From NCBI GenBank assembly GCA_013824045.1, contig PNND01000230.1, forward strand, positions 1-6,157: 6,157 nt of DNA, read 5' to 3'. Made by a program: the position numbers and the translations under genes. Shown here piece by piece: positions 1 through 5,827 of this stretch. This stretch comes from Rhodobacter sp. (GTDB lineage: Bacteria; Pseudomonadota; Alphaproteobacteria; Rhodobacterales; Rhodobacteraceae). Numbering within the stretch: the stretch's first letter is position 1; the number at the start of each line of letters is the position of its first letter. The notes beneath the pieces are model-generated. The model had not been told where the DNA came from and did not search any database. It was given only the letters and a program-made list of their open reading frames with translations.

Positions 1-190
1 GGCCCGCGCGATGGGCTTTTCTCTGGCGGAATTGACCGGGACGGTAGCGCCGCGCAAACGCGCGCCTGCGACGGCAAAATATGCCAATCCTGCCGATGCA
101 TCCGATACCTGGTCGGGCCGTGGCCGCAAGCCGCGCTGGTTTGCCGAAGCCTTGGCCAAGGGCAAGAAACCCGAAGATCTGGCCGTCTGA
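1..190 (+). CDS. H-NS/HvrA-family nucleoid-associated protein, C-terminal part (5' end outside window)
   Basis: Only the last 62 residues are visible; the reading frame is open from base 2 to the TGA at 188-190. H-NS-type proteins bind AT-rich or curved DNA in the nucleoid and act as global regulators; HvrA of Rhodobacter is the known relative in this group. The visible part is the C-terminal DNA-binding domain: a basic linker (PRKRAPATAKY), then the core motif TWSGRGRKPRW, followed by an amphipathic helix and the ending GKKPEDLAV. The motif is the hallmark AT-hook-like loop of the family. The N-terminal coiled-coil oligomerisation domain must lie upstream of the window. An internal ATG at base 81 is out of frame and is a shadow. 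The stop codon directly abuts the stop of the convergent LysR gene, leaving no room for a terminator between them. Family assignment is firm; the exact paralogue is not. Confidence 0.9.
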   Translation, partial: ARAMGFSLAELTGTVAPRKRAPATAKYANPADASDTWSGRGRKPRWFAEALAKGKKPEDLAV

Positions 191-1066
191 TCAGGCGGCC
201 GATTCGAGCCATTTGACAAAGGCCCGCGTGGCCGCGCGTTGCGGTCCGGGGGCCGTGACGATGAAATAGGCGGGAAGCTGATCCTTGCTGTCATGCAGCA
301 GGATCAGCCGTCCTTCTTCCAGATCATCCTCCATCAGCGCCAGGCTTTCGACGACCAGGCCCAGCCCCTGCCGGGCGGCGGCGAGGGAAAGCTCTTCATT
401 GACGAAATCCGTACGGCTGAGCGTTTCCGGATTCAGGCCCAGGCTTTTGATGTAATTCTCCTGTTCCGGCCAATCGCGGGCGAGAATCCATTCCATATCC
501 TGCATCTCCGGGATGCTGAGCGCGGACCGGCCTTCCAGAACATCGGGGGCGGCGGCCACCGCCATGCGGGCGGGGGCAAGAAAACGCGATGAAACGCCCG
601 GCCAATCCCCCGTGCCATAGCGGATGCCCAGATCCATTCCATCGCGCCTGAGATCCAAGACGCGGGCATCAGGATGCAGCGACAGGGCGATGTCGGGGTG
701 ATGATCCCAGAAATCCTTGAGCCGGGGCATCAGCCATTGGGTCGCGAAACTGGCGGTCAATGTGATGCGAACCGGGCGGTCCGATCCGCCCGCCTTGAGC
801 GCTGCCACCCCGGTGGAAATGGTGCCGAACCCATCTGCCAGCGCCTGTGCCAACTGCTGCCCCTCGGCTGTGAGCGCCATACCCCGCCCGTCGCGCGCAA
901 CGAGGGGGGTATCGAGCAAACCTTCCAGCGCTCGCACCTGCTGCGCGACAGCGGCGTGGGTCACGTTCAGGGCGCGGGCGGCCTGCGAAAACCCGCCAAG
1001 TTCCGCCACGGCCGCAAAGGCGCGCAGCGAAGCAAGCGGGGGAAGGCTGCGCCAATCGGTTGCCAT
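191..1066 (-). CDS. LysR-family transcriptional regulator, GcvA-like
   Basis: The product is 291 residues, the usual LysR length. The N-terminus (LPPLASLRAF, residues 8-17) is typical of the GcvA subgroup. The winged helix-turn-helix spans about residues 11-70, with GGFSQAARALNVTHAAVAQQVRALE at 24-48 as the core. A linker helix follows, then a periplasmic-binding-protein-like effector domain from about residue 93 to the end. The frame stays open 41 codons further upstream, but I chose the ATG at 1064-1066 because it gives the normal family N-terminus and the upstream codons do not look like protein. A weak AAGG lies 11 bases before it. LysR proteins normally bind an upstream site and respond to a small effector; the effector here cannot be read from sequence. 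No intact divergent target gene is adjacent, so the regulon is unknown. A GcvA role in glycine cleavage should not be assumed. Confidence 0.93.
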   Translation of the reverse strand: MATDWRSLPPLASLRAFAAVAELGGFSQAARALNVTHAAVAQQVRALEGLLDTPLVARDGRGMALTAEGQQLAQALADGFGTISTGVAALKAGGSDRPVRITLTASFATQWLMPRLKDFWDHHPDIALSLHPDARVLDLRRDGMDLGIRYGTGDWPGVSSRFLAPARMAVAAAPDVLEGRSALSIPEMQDMEWILARDWPEQENYIKSLGLNPETLSRTDFVNEELSLAAARQGLGLVVESLALMEDDLEEGRLILLHDSKDQLPAYFIVTAPGPQRAATRAFVKWLESAA

Positions 1067-1170
1067 ATGATAGCCAACCTTACATGTTTGAAAGTTTTCT
1101 GACTCGGAAACTGCAACAGAAATGGCTAGAAAAGCCAAGTCCAAGCTTAAGAAAGGGACAGAAAATGTTA
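1067..1170 (-). promoter_or_regulatory. AT-rich upstream region of the lysR gene with an inverted repeat
   Basis: This stretch is clearly richer in A and T than its surroundings, as expected for a promoter region. It contains the inverted repeat TGGCT-agaaa-AGCCA at 1123-1137, about 57-71 bases upstream of the lysR start, a size and position that would suit a LysR-type autoregulatory site. On the minus strand a TTGCAG (1111-1116) could serve as a -35 box, but the sequence 17 bases further (TTTCAA) is a poor -10, so I do not claim a defined promoter. A palindromic AAGCTT/CTTAAG patch lies at about 1143-1150. Confidence 0.4.
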
Positions 1171-1301
1171 CAGATCTTTGCCGAAGCATTGCTTCTTGCC
1201 GCCGGTCAGCGCCCGAATGGACAGACCCATCAGAAGCGTCGCCCCGCCCCGCATGATGGCACCCGTGGCGCAGAACGCCCCGGCCCGTTCACCCCGCCCA
1301 A
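1168..1301 (-). other. Start-less coding-like reading frame after the HD gene (possible gene remnant)
   Basis: Directly after the HD-gene stop, a minus-strand frame reads to a TAA at 1168-1170; the frame is also open upstream inside the HD gene. The translation contains GAIMRGGATLLMGLSIRAL, a hydrophobic stretch resembling a membrane segment, followed by TGGKK and a short tail. By my count about 38 of 48 third positions are G or C, higher than the opposite-strand frame here. There is no convincing start: the only ATG (1252-1254) would give 28 residues and has no ribosome binding site. It could be the C-terminal remnant of a small membrane protein, or chance. I recognise no family. The competing plus-strand frame (1165-1317, 50 residues) has an AAGGGA six bases before its ATG but a proline- and arginine-rich, low-complexity product. 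Confidence 0.25.
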
Positions 1302-1922
1302 TCAGCTGGGTGGCTGAATCGTGCAGGCAGCCAGCAACTGTTCGTGTCGTGATACATAGTCCGCCCGCACCACCGCGGGCGGGCGCAATCTGATTTCCAG
1401 ACCGCGCAGGATCAGCGCATCGGGTTTGCCAAAGAAACGATCCGCCTCTGCCGTGGAAAACCCGGCGATATGCACCGCTTCCATCCAGGCAGAAATCTTG
1501 TCGGCGGATTTGATCGCCTTCTTGATAGCGACCGGCAAAATGATGGGCAGGCCAAAACGCAGATGCACCGCCGCCGTCAATCGTTCGTCCAGCGCGCCAT
1601 AGGCCGGGCCGACCGCCGCCTTCACCGGGCTGATCATATCGCCGATGACATATTCAGGCGCGTCATGCAGCAGCGCGGCCAGTTGCCACCGCGCCGCAAT
1701 CCCCGGATTGGTGCGGGTAAAGATCTGCTCGACCAAGAGGGAGTGTTCGGCCACCGAATAAGGCCAATCCCCCCGCGTCTGCCCGTTCCAGCGCGCCACG
1801 AAGGCGAGGCCATGGGCGATATCCTCAATCTCGATATCTACGGGGGTCGGATCAAGCAGATCCAGCCGCCGACCAGACAGCATCCGTTGCCACGCGCGCG
1901 GTTGTTTCGTGGGCGTTTTCAT
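1302..1922 (-). CDS. HD-domain phosphohydrolase, YfbR-like (5'-nucleotidase-like)
   Basis: The 206-residue product is a compact HD-superfamily metal-dependent phosphohydrolase. With Met1 at 1922, the probable metal ligands are His60 (AEHSLLV), His86-Asp87 (LLHDAPEY) and Asp141 (SADKIS). Arg44-Trp45, Glu90 and Asp95 line up with the substrate and catalytic residues of E. coli YfbR, a 5'-deoxynucleotidase, and the block HDAPEYVIGD followed by SPVK mirrors HDASE...TGD..TPVK of that enzyme. The likely activity is dephosphorylation of nucleoside monophosphates in the cytoplasm; the exact substrate is inference. A GTG at 1961 would add 13 residues. I prefer the ATG because the added residues look unconserved, but neither start has a good ribosome binding site. 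The gene is divergent from ahcY, sharing a spacer of about 110 bases, and no terminator is visible after its stop. Confidence 0.88.
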   Translation of the reverse strand: MKTPTKQPRAWQRMLSGRRLDLLDPTPVDIEIEDIAHGLAFVARWNGQTRGDWPYSVAEHSLLVEQIFTRTNPGIAARWQLAALLHDAPEYVIGDMISPVKAAVGPAYGALDERLTAAVHLRFGLPIILPVAIKKAIKSADKISAWMEAVHIAGFSTAEADRFFGKPDALILRGLEIRLRPPAVVRADYVSRHEQLLAACTIQPPS

Positions 1923-1968
1923 GGATGAGCGGCCCGTTGCAGTGAAACCATAGTTAACCACCGTTCCA

Positions 1969-1996
1969 TTGTCGTAGACGGCTCAGCGTGCTATCT
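1969..1996 (+). promoter_or_regulatory. Probable sigma70-type promoter of ahcY
   Basis: TTGTCG (1969-1974) and CTATCT (1991-1996) are separated by 16 bases, a good match to alphaproteobacterial housekeeping promoters. Transcription would begin near 2003, giving a leader of only about 30 bases before the ahcY ATG. This is read from sequence only; no start site is known. Confidence 0.5.
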
Positions 1997-2016
1997 CGCG
2001 CCCCAAATGAAGGTTC

Positions 2017-2022
2017 AAGGAG
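2017..2022 (+). promoter_or_regulatory. Shine-Dalgarno of ahcY
   Basis: AAGGAG lies 9 bases upstream of the ATG at 2032 and fixes this start. It is the strongest ribosome binding site among the plus-strand genes, in keeping with a highly expressed housekeeping enzyme. Confidence 0.8.
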
Positions 2023-2031
2023 CAACGGCAC

Positions 2032-3420
2032 ATGCCGAAGGATTACATCGTCAAGGATATCGCTCTGGCCGAGTTCGGCCGCAAGGAGCTTACCATCGCG
2101 GAAACCGAAATGCCGGGCCTGATGGCCTGCCGTGAAGAGTTCGGCCCGTCGCAGCCGCTGAAGGGTGCACGGATCGTGGGTTCGCTGCACATGACGATTC
2201 AGACGGCCGTGCTGATCGAAACGCTGAAAGCGCTGGGCGCAGATGTGCGCTGGGCATCGTGCAACATCTTTTCGACGCAGGATCACGCCGCTGCCGCCAT
2301 CGCGGCGGGTGGCATTCCGGTTTTCGCGGTAAAAGGCCAGACCCTGACCGAGCATTGGGATTACCTTGATAAATCCTTCATGTTCCCCGAAGGCGCGAAC
2401 ATGATCCTCGACGATGGCGGCGACGCCACGCTTTATGTTCTTCTTGGCGCGCGTGCCGAAGCGGGCGAAGACATCCTGCCCGTGCCGCAATCGGAAGAAG
2501 AAGAAGTCATCAAGCTGCAGATCCATAAGCGGATGAAGGAAAGCCCCGGCTGGTTCACCAAGACCAAGGCCGCGATCAAGGGCGTGTCGGAAGAAACGAC
2601 GACCGGCGTGCATCGCCTGTATGAGCTGCACAAGAATGGCGCGCTGCCCTTCCCGGCGATCAACGTGAACGATTCCGTGACCAAGTCGAAGTTCGACAAC
2701 AAGTATGGCTGCAAGGAATCGCTGGTCGACGGTATTCGTCGCGCGACCGATACAATGATGGCCGGCAAGGTTGCCGTGGTCTGCGGTTATGGCGATGTGG
2801 GCAAAGGCTCTGCCGCCTCGCTGCGCGGTGCGGGTGCACGGGTGAAGGTGACCGAGGTTGATCCGATCTGCGCGCTGCAGGCCGCGATGGACGGGTTTGA
2901 GGTGACGCTTCTGGAAGACGAAGTTGCCACCGCCGACATCTTCATCACCACCACGGGCAACAAGGACGTGATCCGCATCGAGCATATCCGCGAGATGAAG
3001 GATATGGCGATCGTTGGCAATATCGGCCATTTCGACAACGAGATTCAGGTCGCCGCCCTGCGCAACCACAAATGGACCAACATCAAGGAACAGGTGGACA
3101 TGATCGAGATGCCTTCGGGCAACCGCATCATCCTGCTGTCAGAAGGGCGCCTGCTGAACCTTGGCAATGCCACGGGGCATCCGTCCTTTGTGATGTCGGC
3201 GTCGTTCACCAATCAGGTGCTGGCGCAGATCGAACTGTGGACCAAGGGCCAGGACTATGCGCCGGGCGTCTATATCCTGCCCAAGGCGCTGGATGAGAAA
3301 GTGGCCCGCCTGCATCTGAAGAAGATCGGCGTGAAACTCACCGAGCTGAAGCCTGATCAGGCCGCCTATATCGGCGTAAAGGCCGAGGGCCCGTTCAAGC
3401 CGGAGCACTATCGCTACTGA
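2032..3420 (+). CDS. ahcY: Adenosylhomocysteinase (S-adenosyl-L-homocysteine hydrolase)
   Basis: This cytoplasmic NAD-dependent enzyme splits S-adenosylhomocysteine into adenosine and homocysteine, relieving product inhibition of methyltransferases and feeding the methionine/SAM cycle. The 462-residue product is full length for the bacterial type. Visible signatures are [13 protein letters not shown] and [11 protein letters not shown] in the substrate domain, and [13 protein letters not shown], where Asn213, Lys218, Asp222 and Asn223 correspond to human Asn181, Lys186, Asp190 and Asn191. The Rossmann loop GYGDVGKG is at 252-259, with Glu275 expected to bind the NAD ribose. The block [17 protein letters not shown] contains His383, and the ending KPEHYRY (456-462) supplies the Lys and Tyr that reach into the NAD site of the partner subunit. 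The enzyme is a tetramer in known homologues. The gene appears monocistronic, with its own promoter and a strong terminator. Identification is essentially certain. Confidence 0.99.
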   Translation: MPKDYIVKDIALAEFGRKELTIAETEMPGLMACREEFGPSQPLKGARIVGSLHMTIQTAVLIETLKALGADVRWASCNIFSTQDHAAAAIAAGGIPVFAVKGQTLTEHWDYLDKSFMFPEGANMILDDGGDATLYVLLGARAEAGEDILPVPQSEEEEVIKLQIHKRMKESPGWFTKTKAAIKGVSEETTTGVHRLYELHKNGALPFPAINVNDSVTKSKFDNKYGCKESLVDGIRRATDTMMAGKVAVVCGYGDVGKGSAASLRGAGARVKVTEVDPICALQAAMDGFEVTLLEDEVATADIFITTTGNKDVIRIEHIREMKDMAIVGNIGHFDNEIQVAALRNHKWTNIKEQVDMIEMPSGNRIILLSEGRLLNLGNATGHPSFVMSASFTNQVLAQIELWTKGQDYAPGVYILPKALDEKVARLHLKKIGVKLTELKPDQAAYIGVKAEGPFKPEHYRY

Positions 3421-3432
3421 TCGGCGCGCCGA
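3421..3432. repeat. Perfect 12-base palindrome directly after the ahcY stop
   Basis: TCGGCGCGCCGA is its own reverse complement and starts at the base following the ahcY TGA. In RNA it could form only a tight hairpin or a dimer contact. It may simply be part of the GC-rich 3' end that leads into the terminator; no function is claimed. Confidence 0.5.
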
Positions 3433-3447
3433 CCGAAGCACGGCCTT

Positions 3448-3490
3448 GACCCCCCGCCTGCCCCCGCGCAGTCGGGGGGTCTTCATTTCA
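3448..3490 (+). terminator. Rho-independent-type terminator of ahcY
   Basis: GACCCCCCG (3448-3456) pairs perfectly with CGGGGGGTC (3473-3481) across a 16-base loop, and TTCATTTC follows. It is a nine-pair, very GC-rich stem beginning 28 bases after the ahcY stop. The T tract is interrupted, which is common in GC-rich alphaproteobacteria. Confidence 0.8.
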
Positions 3491-3528
3491 ACCCTTGCCG
3501 GTTTTCGCAGCCTTCGGGACAAAACCTG

Positions 3529-3557
3529 TTGCAGCGTGATCTTTCGTCTTTAACCAT
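3529..3557 (+). promoter_or_regulatory. Weak candidate promoter of the DUF2853 gene
   Basis: TTGCAG (3529-3534) is followed after 16-17 bases by TAACCAT (3551-3557), a modest -10 match. It sits between the ahcY terminator and the DUF2853 start, where a promoter is needed if the gene is a separate unit. The -10 is poor, so the call is tentative. Confidence 0.3.
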
Positions 3558-3605
3558 AGGACGCGGCGAAACGACTGCGCCGAATTCAGGGAGCGATAGA
3601 AGACC

Positions 3606-3947
3606 ATGAGCAAGCGAGCCGAACTGATTGCGAAGTATGCCGAGGATCTGAAAACCAAGTGCAAGATGGCGCCGGACATGGCCCTTCTGGAAAAGGTGAC
3701 GATCGGCTGCGGCCCCGCCATCTACAGCGCCGACAGCGAAACCGTGGCCGGTTCCGATGCGGCCGAACTTGAGACGGTGAAGAAGAATTTCCTGATGAAG
3801 AAGCTCGGTCTGCCGGATTCGCCTAAGCTGATGGAAGCGATCAATGCGGTGATCGATACCTATGGCCGGTCCGAACGGAACAAGTATCGCCCGGTCGTCT
3901 ATTACATGCTGGTCAAGCATTTCGGGAAGGAAAAGGTCTACGGCTGA
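3606..3947 (+). CDS. DUF2853 family protein (conserved, function unknown)
   Basis: The 113-residue product matches what I know of DUF2853: the start MSKRAELIAKYAEDLK, the central KVTIGCGPAIYSADSETVA, then AELETVKKNFLMKKLGL, and the ending SERNKYRPVVYYMLVKHFGKE. It is a small soluble protein, rich in charged and predicted helical segments, with no signal peptide or membrane segment. There is one Cys in the early CK.AP segment and another in the GCGP motif. The ATG is preceded by AGGGAG at 12 bases and by AGAAG at 3 bases; neither spacing is ideal, but the N-terminus is the family's usual one. The gene is flanked by the ahcY terminator and by its own hairpin, so it looks monocistronic. No biochemical role is known to me, and the neighbours do not suggest one. 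Confidence 0.9.
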   Translation: MSKRAELIAKYAEDLKTKCKMAPDMALLEKVTIGCGPAIYSADSETVAGSDAAELETVKKNFLMKKLGLPDSPKLMEAINAVIDTYGRSERNKYRPVVYYMLVKHFGKEKVYG

Positions 3948-4015
3948 GCGCCGAAACCTCCCGTGCCGGATGCGCGGACCCGCGCAATCGGCCTTCCAGA
4001 GTTTGACTAAAATCC

Positions 4016-4050
4016 CCGGCGCTTCGCTTTTGGCGAATCGCCGGTAATTT
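4016..4050 (+). terminator. Probable terminator after the DUF2853 gene
   Basis: CCGGCG (4016-4021) pairs with CGCCGG (4039-4044); inside, one mismatch is followed by TTCGC pairing with GCGAA around a five-base loop (TTTTG). TAATTT follows on the plus strand. It lies 68 bases after the DUF2853 stop and suits the 3' end of that transcript. Confidence 0.6.
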
Positions 4051-4125
4051 GTCATGTTCGCTACAGGGCAGTAGGTCCGGAACCCTTTTTCAGGTCACGT
4101 GCGGTGCTAGGGGAGCGCGTGGGGT

Positions 4126-4170
4126 GGATGGAGGGTTCCGTAGGGGTGCGGGGCCCTCCATTTCGTTTGT
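4126..4170. terminator. Hairpin at the 3' end of the tsaD-gpsA-YciI-EVE operon
   Basis: ATGGAGGG (4128-4135) pairs perfectly with CCCTCCAT (4154-4161) across an 18-base loop, extendable by two G-U pairs in plus-strand RNA. It begins 8 bases beyond the EVE gene stop, so it would close the minus-strand operon, yet a T tract (TTTCGTTTGT) is present only on the plus-strand side. It may therefore also catch readthrough coming from the DUF2853 side, or act as a 3' stabilising hairpin for the operon mRNA. Confidence 0.5.
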
Positions 4171-4589
4171 CACTCCGTCAAACCACCCATGCGGCAGATT
4201 GTGCGCCATTCTGCCTCTGTCACGGGTTGCACGGACAGGCGGCTGTTGTTCACCAGAACCATGTTTTCCAGCCCCGGCTGCAGCTTGCAGGCATCCAGAC
4301 TGACAGGCTTTGGCAGCGCCCGACTGGCCCTGACCATCACGCAATCCCAGCGCGGATCTTCGGCGGTACTGTCGGGCGCGCTTTCGCGGATCACCTCGAC
4401 GATCCCCACGATCTCTTTCCCGATGTTGGAATGGTAGAAGAACCCCAGATCGCCCACCCGCATCGCGCGCATGTTGTTGCGCGCCTGATAGTTGCGCACG
4501 CCGGTCCATTCTTCGCCCGCGTCACCCTTGGCCAGTTGATGCGGCCAGCCAAAGACATCGGGCTCTGACTTGAACAGCCAATAGGCCAT
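4170..4589 (-). CDS. EVE domain-containing protein
   Basis: The 139-residue product is a single EVE domain, a PUA-like fold. EVE domains are related to YTH domains and are thought to recognise modified bases in DNA or RNA. Diagnostic blocks are YWLFKSEPDVFGW (3-15), TGVRNYQARNNMR (29-41) and VGDLGFFYHSN (45-55), followed by the WDCVMV strand and the C-terminal helix TEAEWRTICRMGG. The conserved aromatic residues at 3-15 and the RNYQARN block form the expected binding pocket. I chose the ATG at 4587-4589 because the product then begins MAYWLFKSEPD as in the family; the seven extra upstream codons belong to the YciI gene end. Its ATG overlaps the preceding TGA (TGATG), with AAGG 10 bases upstream, so translation is probably coupled. 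The ligand is unknown here. Confidence 0.95.
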   Translation of the reverse strand: MAYWLFKSEPDVFGWPHQLAKGDAGEEWTGVRNYQARNNMRAMRVGDLGFFYHSNIGKEIVGIVEVIRESAPDSTAEDPRWDCVMVRASRALPKPVSLDACKLQPGLENMVLVNNSRLSVQPVTEAEWRTICRMGGLTE

Positions 4590-4861
4590 CAGCCGATCAC
4601 CTTCTTCCATTCGCGGATGTCGACCGATTGGAACAGCCCCGCCTTGGCATAGGGGTCATTCGCCGCCCAATCCCGGGCCTGATCCAGCGTGTCGACCGAC
4701 AGGATCACCAGCGATCCTGCCATCTCACCCGACTCTGTCAGGAAAGGCCCGGCCATTTCAACGATGCCGGAAGATTGGATATGGTCCAGATGTGCCGGGC
4801 GGTTCTCTTGCCGGATATGCAGGTGGCCGGGCTTGTCGATGCAGATCAGCGCAACGCGCAT
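4589..4861 (-). CDS. YciI-family protein (dimeric alpha-beta barrel)
   Basis: The 90-residue product is a typical YciI-like protein. Family blocks are ENRPAHLDHIQ (19-29) with the conserved His24 proposed to lie in the active site, GIVEMAGPF (32-40), the strand SLVILSV, and DPYAKAGLF (69-77) before the terminal VDIREWKKV. These proteins form ferredoxin-like dimers; the activity is not established for most members, although some relatives act on small aromatic or chlorinated compounds. No signal peptide is present. The gene begins 3 bases after the gpsA stop and its own stop overlaps the EVE start. A strong AAGGAG six bases before the ATG makes this start secure. The name YCII-related is safe; any enzymatic role is unproven. 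Confidence 0.93.
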   Translation of the reverse strand: MRVALICIDKPGHLHIRQENRPAHLDHIQSSGIVEMAGPFLTESGEMAGSLVILSVDTLDQARDWAANDPYAKAGLFQSVDIREWKKVIG

Positions 4862-4864
4862 GGG

Positions 4865-5827
4865 TCACTCCTTCTTCAGCGGTCTGGAAAGCAGGGTCTG
4901 GATGGCAAGGGAAAGGTCAACCGTCCCGTCGATCAGGGCGGCGACCATGGTGGTGATGGGAAGATCAATACCGCGCATTTGGGCAAGGTTAGAGACTGCT
5001 TTCGCCGTCGCGGCACCTTCAACCGTGATGCCGGGATCGATCGGGTCACCCCCACCAAGCCCTTGGCCGAACCGAAAATTGCGCGACTGGGCCGAGGTGC
5101 AGGTCAGCACCAGATCGCCAAAGCCGGAAAGGCCTGACAGTGTTTCGCTTCGTGCGCCGAGCATCAGTGCGAGGCGGACCATCTCGGCATAGCCCCGTGT
5201 CATCAGGGCTGCGCGGGCGCTGTCACCCAGACCTGCCCCGATCACAACCCCGGCGGCAATGGCGATGACATTCTTCAGCGCCCCGCCCAGTTCTGCCCCC
5301 ATCACATCATCGCTGCGATACAGCCGCAGCACGGGGGTTGAAAGAAGACGCTGCAACGTCTCTCCCGTCTGGTCATCGGCACAAGCGAGCGTCAACGCCG
5401 TCGGCAAGCCGCGAGCGATGTCGGCGGCGAAGCTGGGCCCGGTCAGCACCGCGATGGGCGAGTGCGGGCATTCCGCGCGGATGATCTCGGATGGCCCGGT
5501 CAGGGCCGAAAGGTCGATCCCCTTGCAGCAGGCGACCAGCGGAAGGCCATCCAACCCGGCCAAGTTGGCCGACAGAAAGGCCCGCAGGGATTGCATCGGC
5601 AGGGAAAGCAGAACCGCATCCGCGCAAGACAGATCGGCCATTTGGGCCGTAACAGTAACATTTTCAGGCAGATCAACCCCCGGCAAGCGCGCCGGATTGC
5701 GGCGCGTCCTGACCATGGCTGCCACCTGTTCCTCATCGCGCGCCCAGAGCGTGACAGCCTGCCCGTTCCGCGCCAGTGCGACGGCGAGCGCCGTGCCAAA
5801 GGCACCTGCGCCGATGACCGCGATCAT
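4865..5827 (-). CDS. gpsA: Glycerol-3-phosphate dehydrogenase [NAD(P)+]
   Basis: GpsA reduces dihydroxyacetone phosphate to sn-glycerol 3-phosphate in the cytoplasm, supplying the backbone for phospholipid synthesis. The 320-residue product is of normal length. The N-terminal Rossmann domain shows [15 protein letters not shown] (5-19). Further signatures are [11 protein letters not shown] (75-85), CCKGID (100-105) with Lys102, [21 protein letters not shown] (128-148), and [16 protein letters not shown] (179-194), where Lys185 is the expected catalytic lysine. The helical C-terminal domain has [22 protein letters not shown] (233-254) and TVEGAATAK (268-276). The ATG overlaps the tsaD stop as ATGA, with AAGGGGG seven bases upstream (5835-5841). 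It is the second visible gene of the minus-strand operon. Identification is very secure. Confidence 0.98.
   Translation of the reverse strand: MIAVIGAGAFGTALAVALARNGQAVTLWARDEEQVAAMVRTRRNPARLPGVDLPENVTVTAQMADLSCADAVLLSLPMQSLRAFLSANLAGLDGLPLVACCKGIDLSALTGPSEIIRAECPHSPIAVLTGPSFAADIARGLPTALTLACADDQTGETLQRLLSTPVLRLYRSDDVMGAELGGALKNVIAIAAGVVIGAGLGDSARAALMTRGYAEMVRLALMLGARSETLSGLSGFGDLVLTCTSAQSRNFRFGQGLGGGDPIDPGITVEGAATAKAVSNLAQMRGIDLPITTMVAALIDGTVDLSLAIQTLLSRPLKKE
4868..4873 (-). promoter_or_regulatory. Shine-Dalgarno of the YciI gene, inside the gpsA 3' end
   Basis: On the minus strand AAGGAG lies six bases before the YciI ATG and is formed by the last gpsA codons (Lys-Lys-Glu-stop, AAG AAG GAG TGA). 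Ribosomes finishing gpsA therefore cover the next initiation site, which favours coupled translation. Confidence 0.75.

Noticed and set aside
1165..1317. A 50-codon plus-strand frame with AAGGGA six bases before its ATG
   Set aside because: The product is dominated by Pro, Arg, Gly and Gln, its third-position GC is lower than on the opposite strand, and it runs into the HD gene end. Kept only as a note in the minus-strand frame entry.
1933..2028. Complementary CCGTTGC (1933-1939) and GCAACGG (2022-2028) flanking the ahcY promoter
   Set aside because: The two arms are more than 80 bases apart, only seven bases long, and the first lies upstream of the likely transcription start, so they cannot pair in the ahcY mRNA.
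1945..2031. SAM/SAH, SAH or SAM-II riboswitch before ahcY
   Set aside because: I searched by eye for the conserved SAM/SAH core (CAACGGCUUCCUG with a UGGAGCA end) and the SAH core. Only GGAGCA and AACGGC fragments occur, in the wrong order and without the supporting stems.
1954..3069. A 371-codon open frame on the minus strand across ahcY
   Set aside because: It is the mirror frame of a strongly coding, GC-rich gene; the product is rich in His, Arg and Gly with no family resemblance, and ahcY is certain.
3483..4055. A 190-codon minus-strand frame across the DUF2853 gene
   Set aside because: It is antisense to a recognised family protein and has a low-complexity His/Arg/Gly-rich translation.
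4069..4115. Possible small RNA or promoter around GGTCCGGAACC-CTTTTT and GTGCTAGG
   Set aside because: The inverted repeat is imperfect and too short for a terminator, and the GCTAGG -10-like string has no -35 partner at a usable distance.
4628..5192. Two long plus-strand frames across the YciI and gpsA genes
   Set aside because: Both are antisense shadows of well-identified genes and match nothing I recognise.
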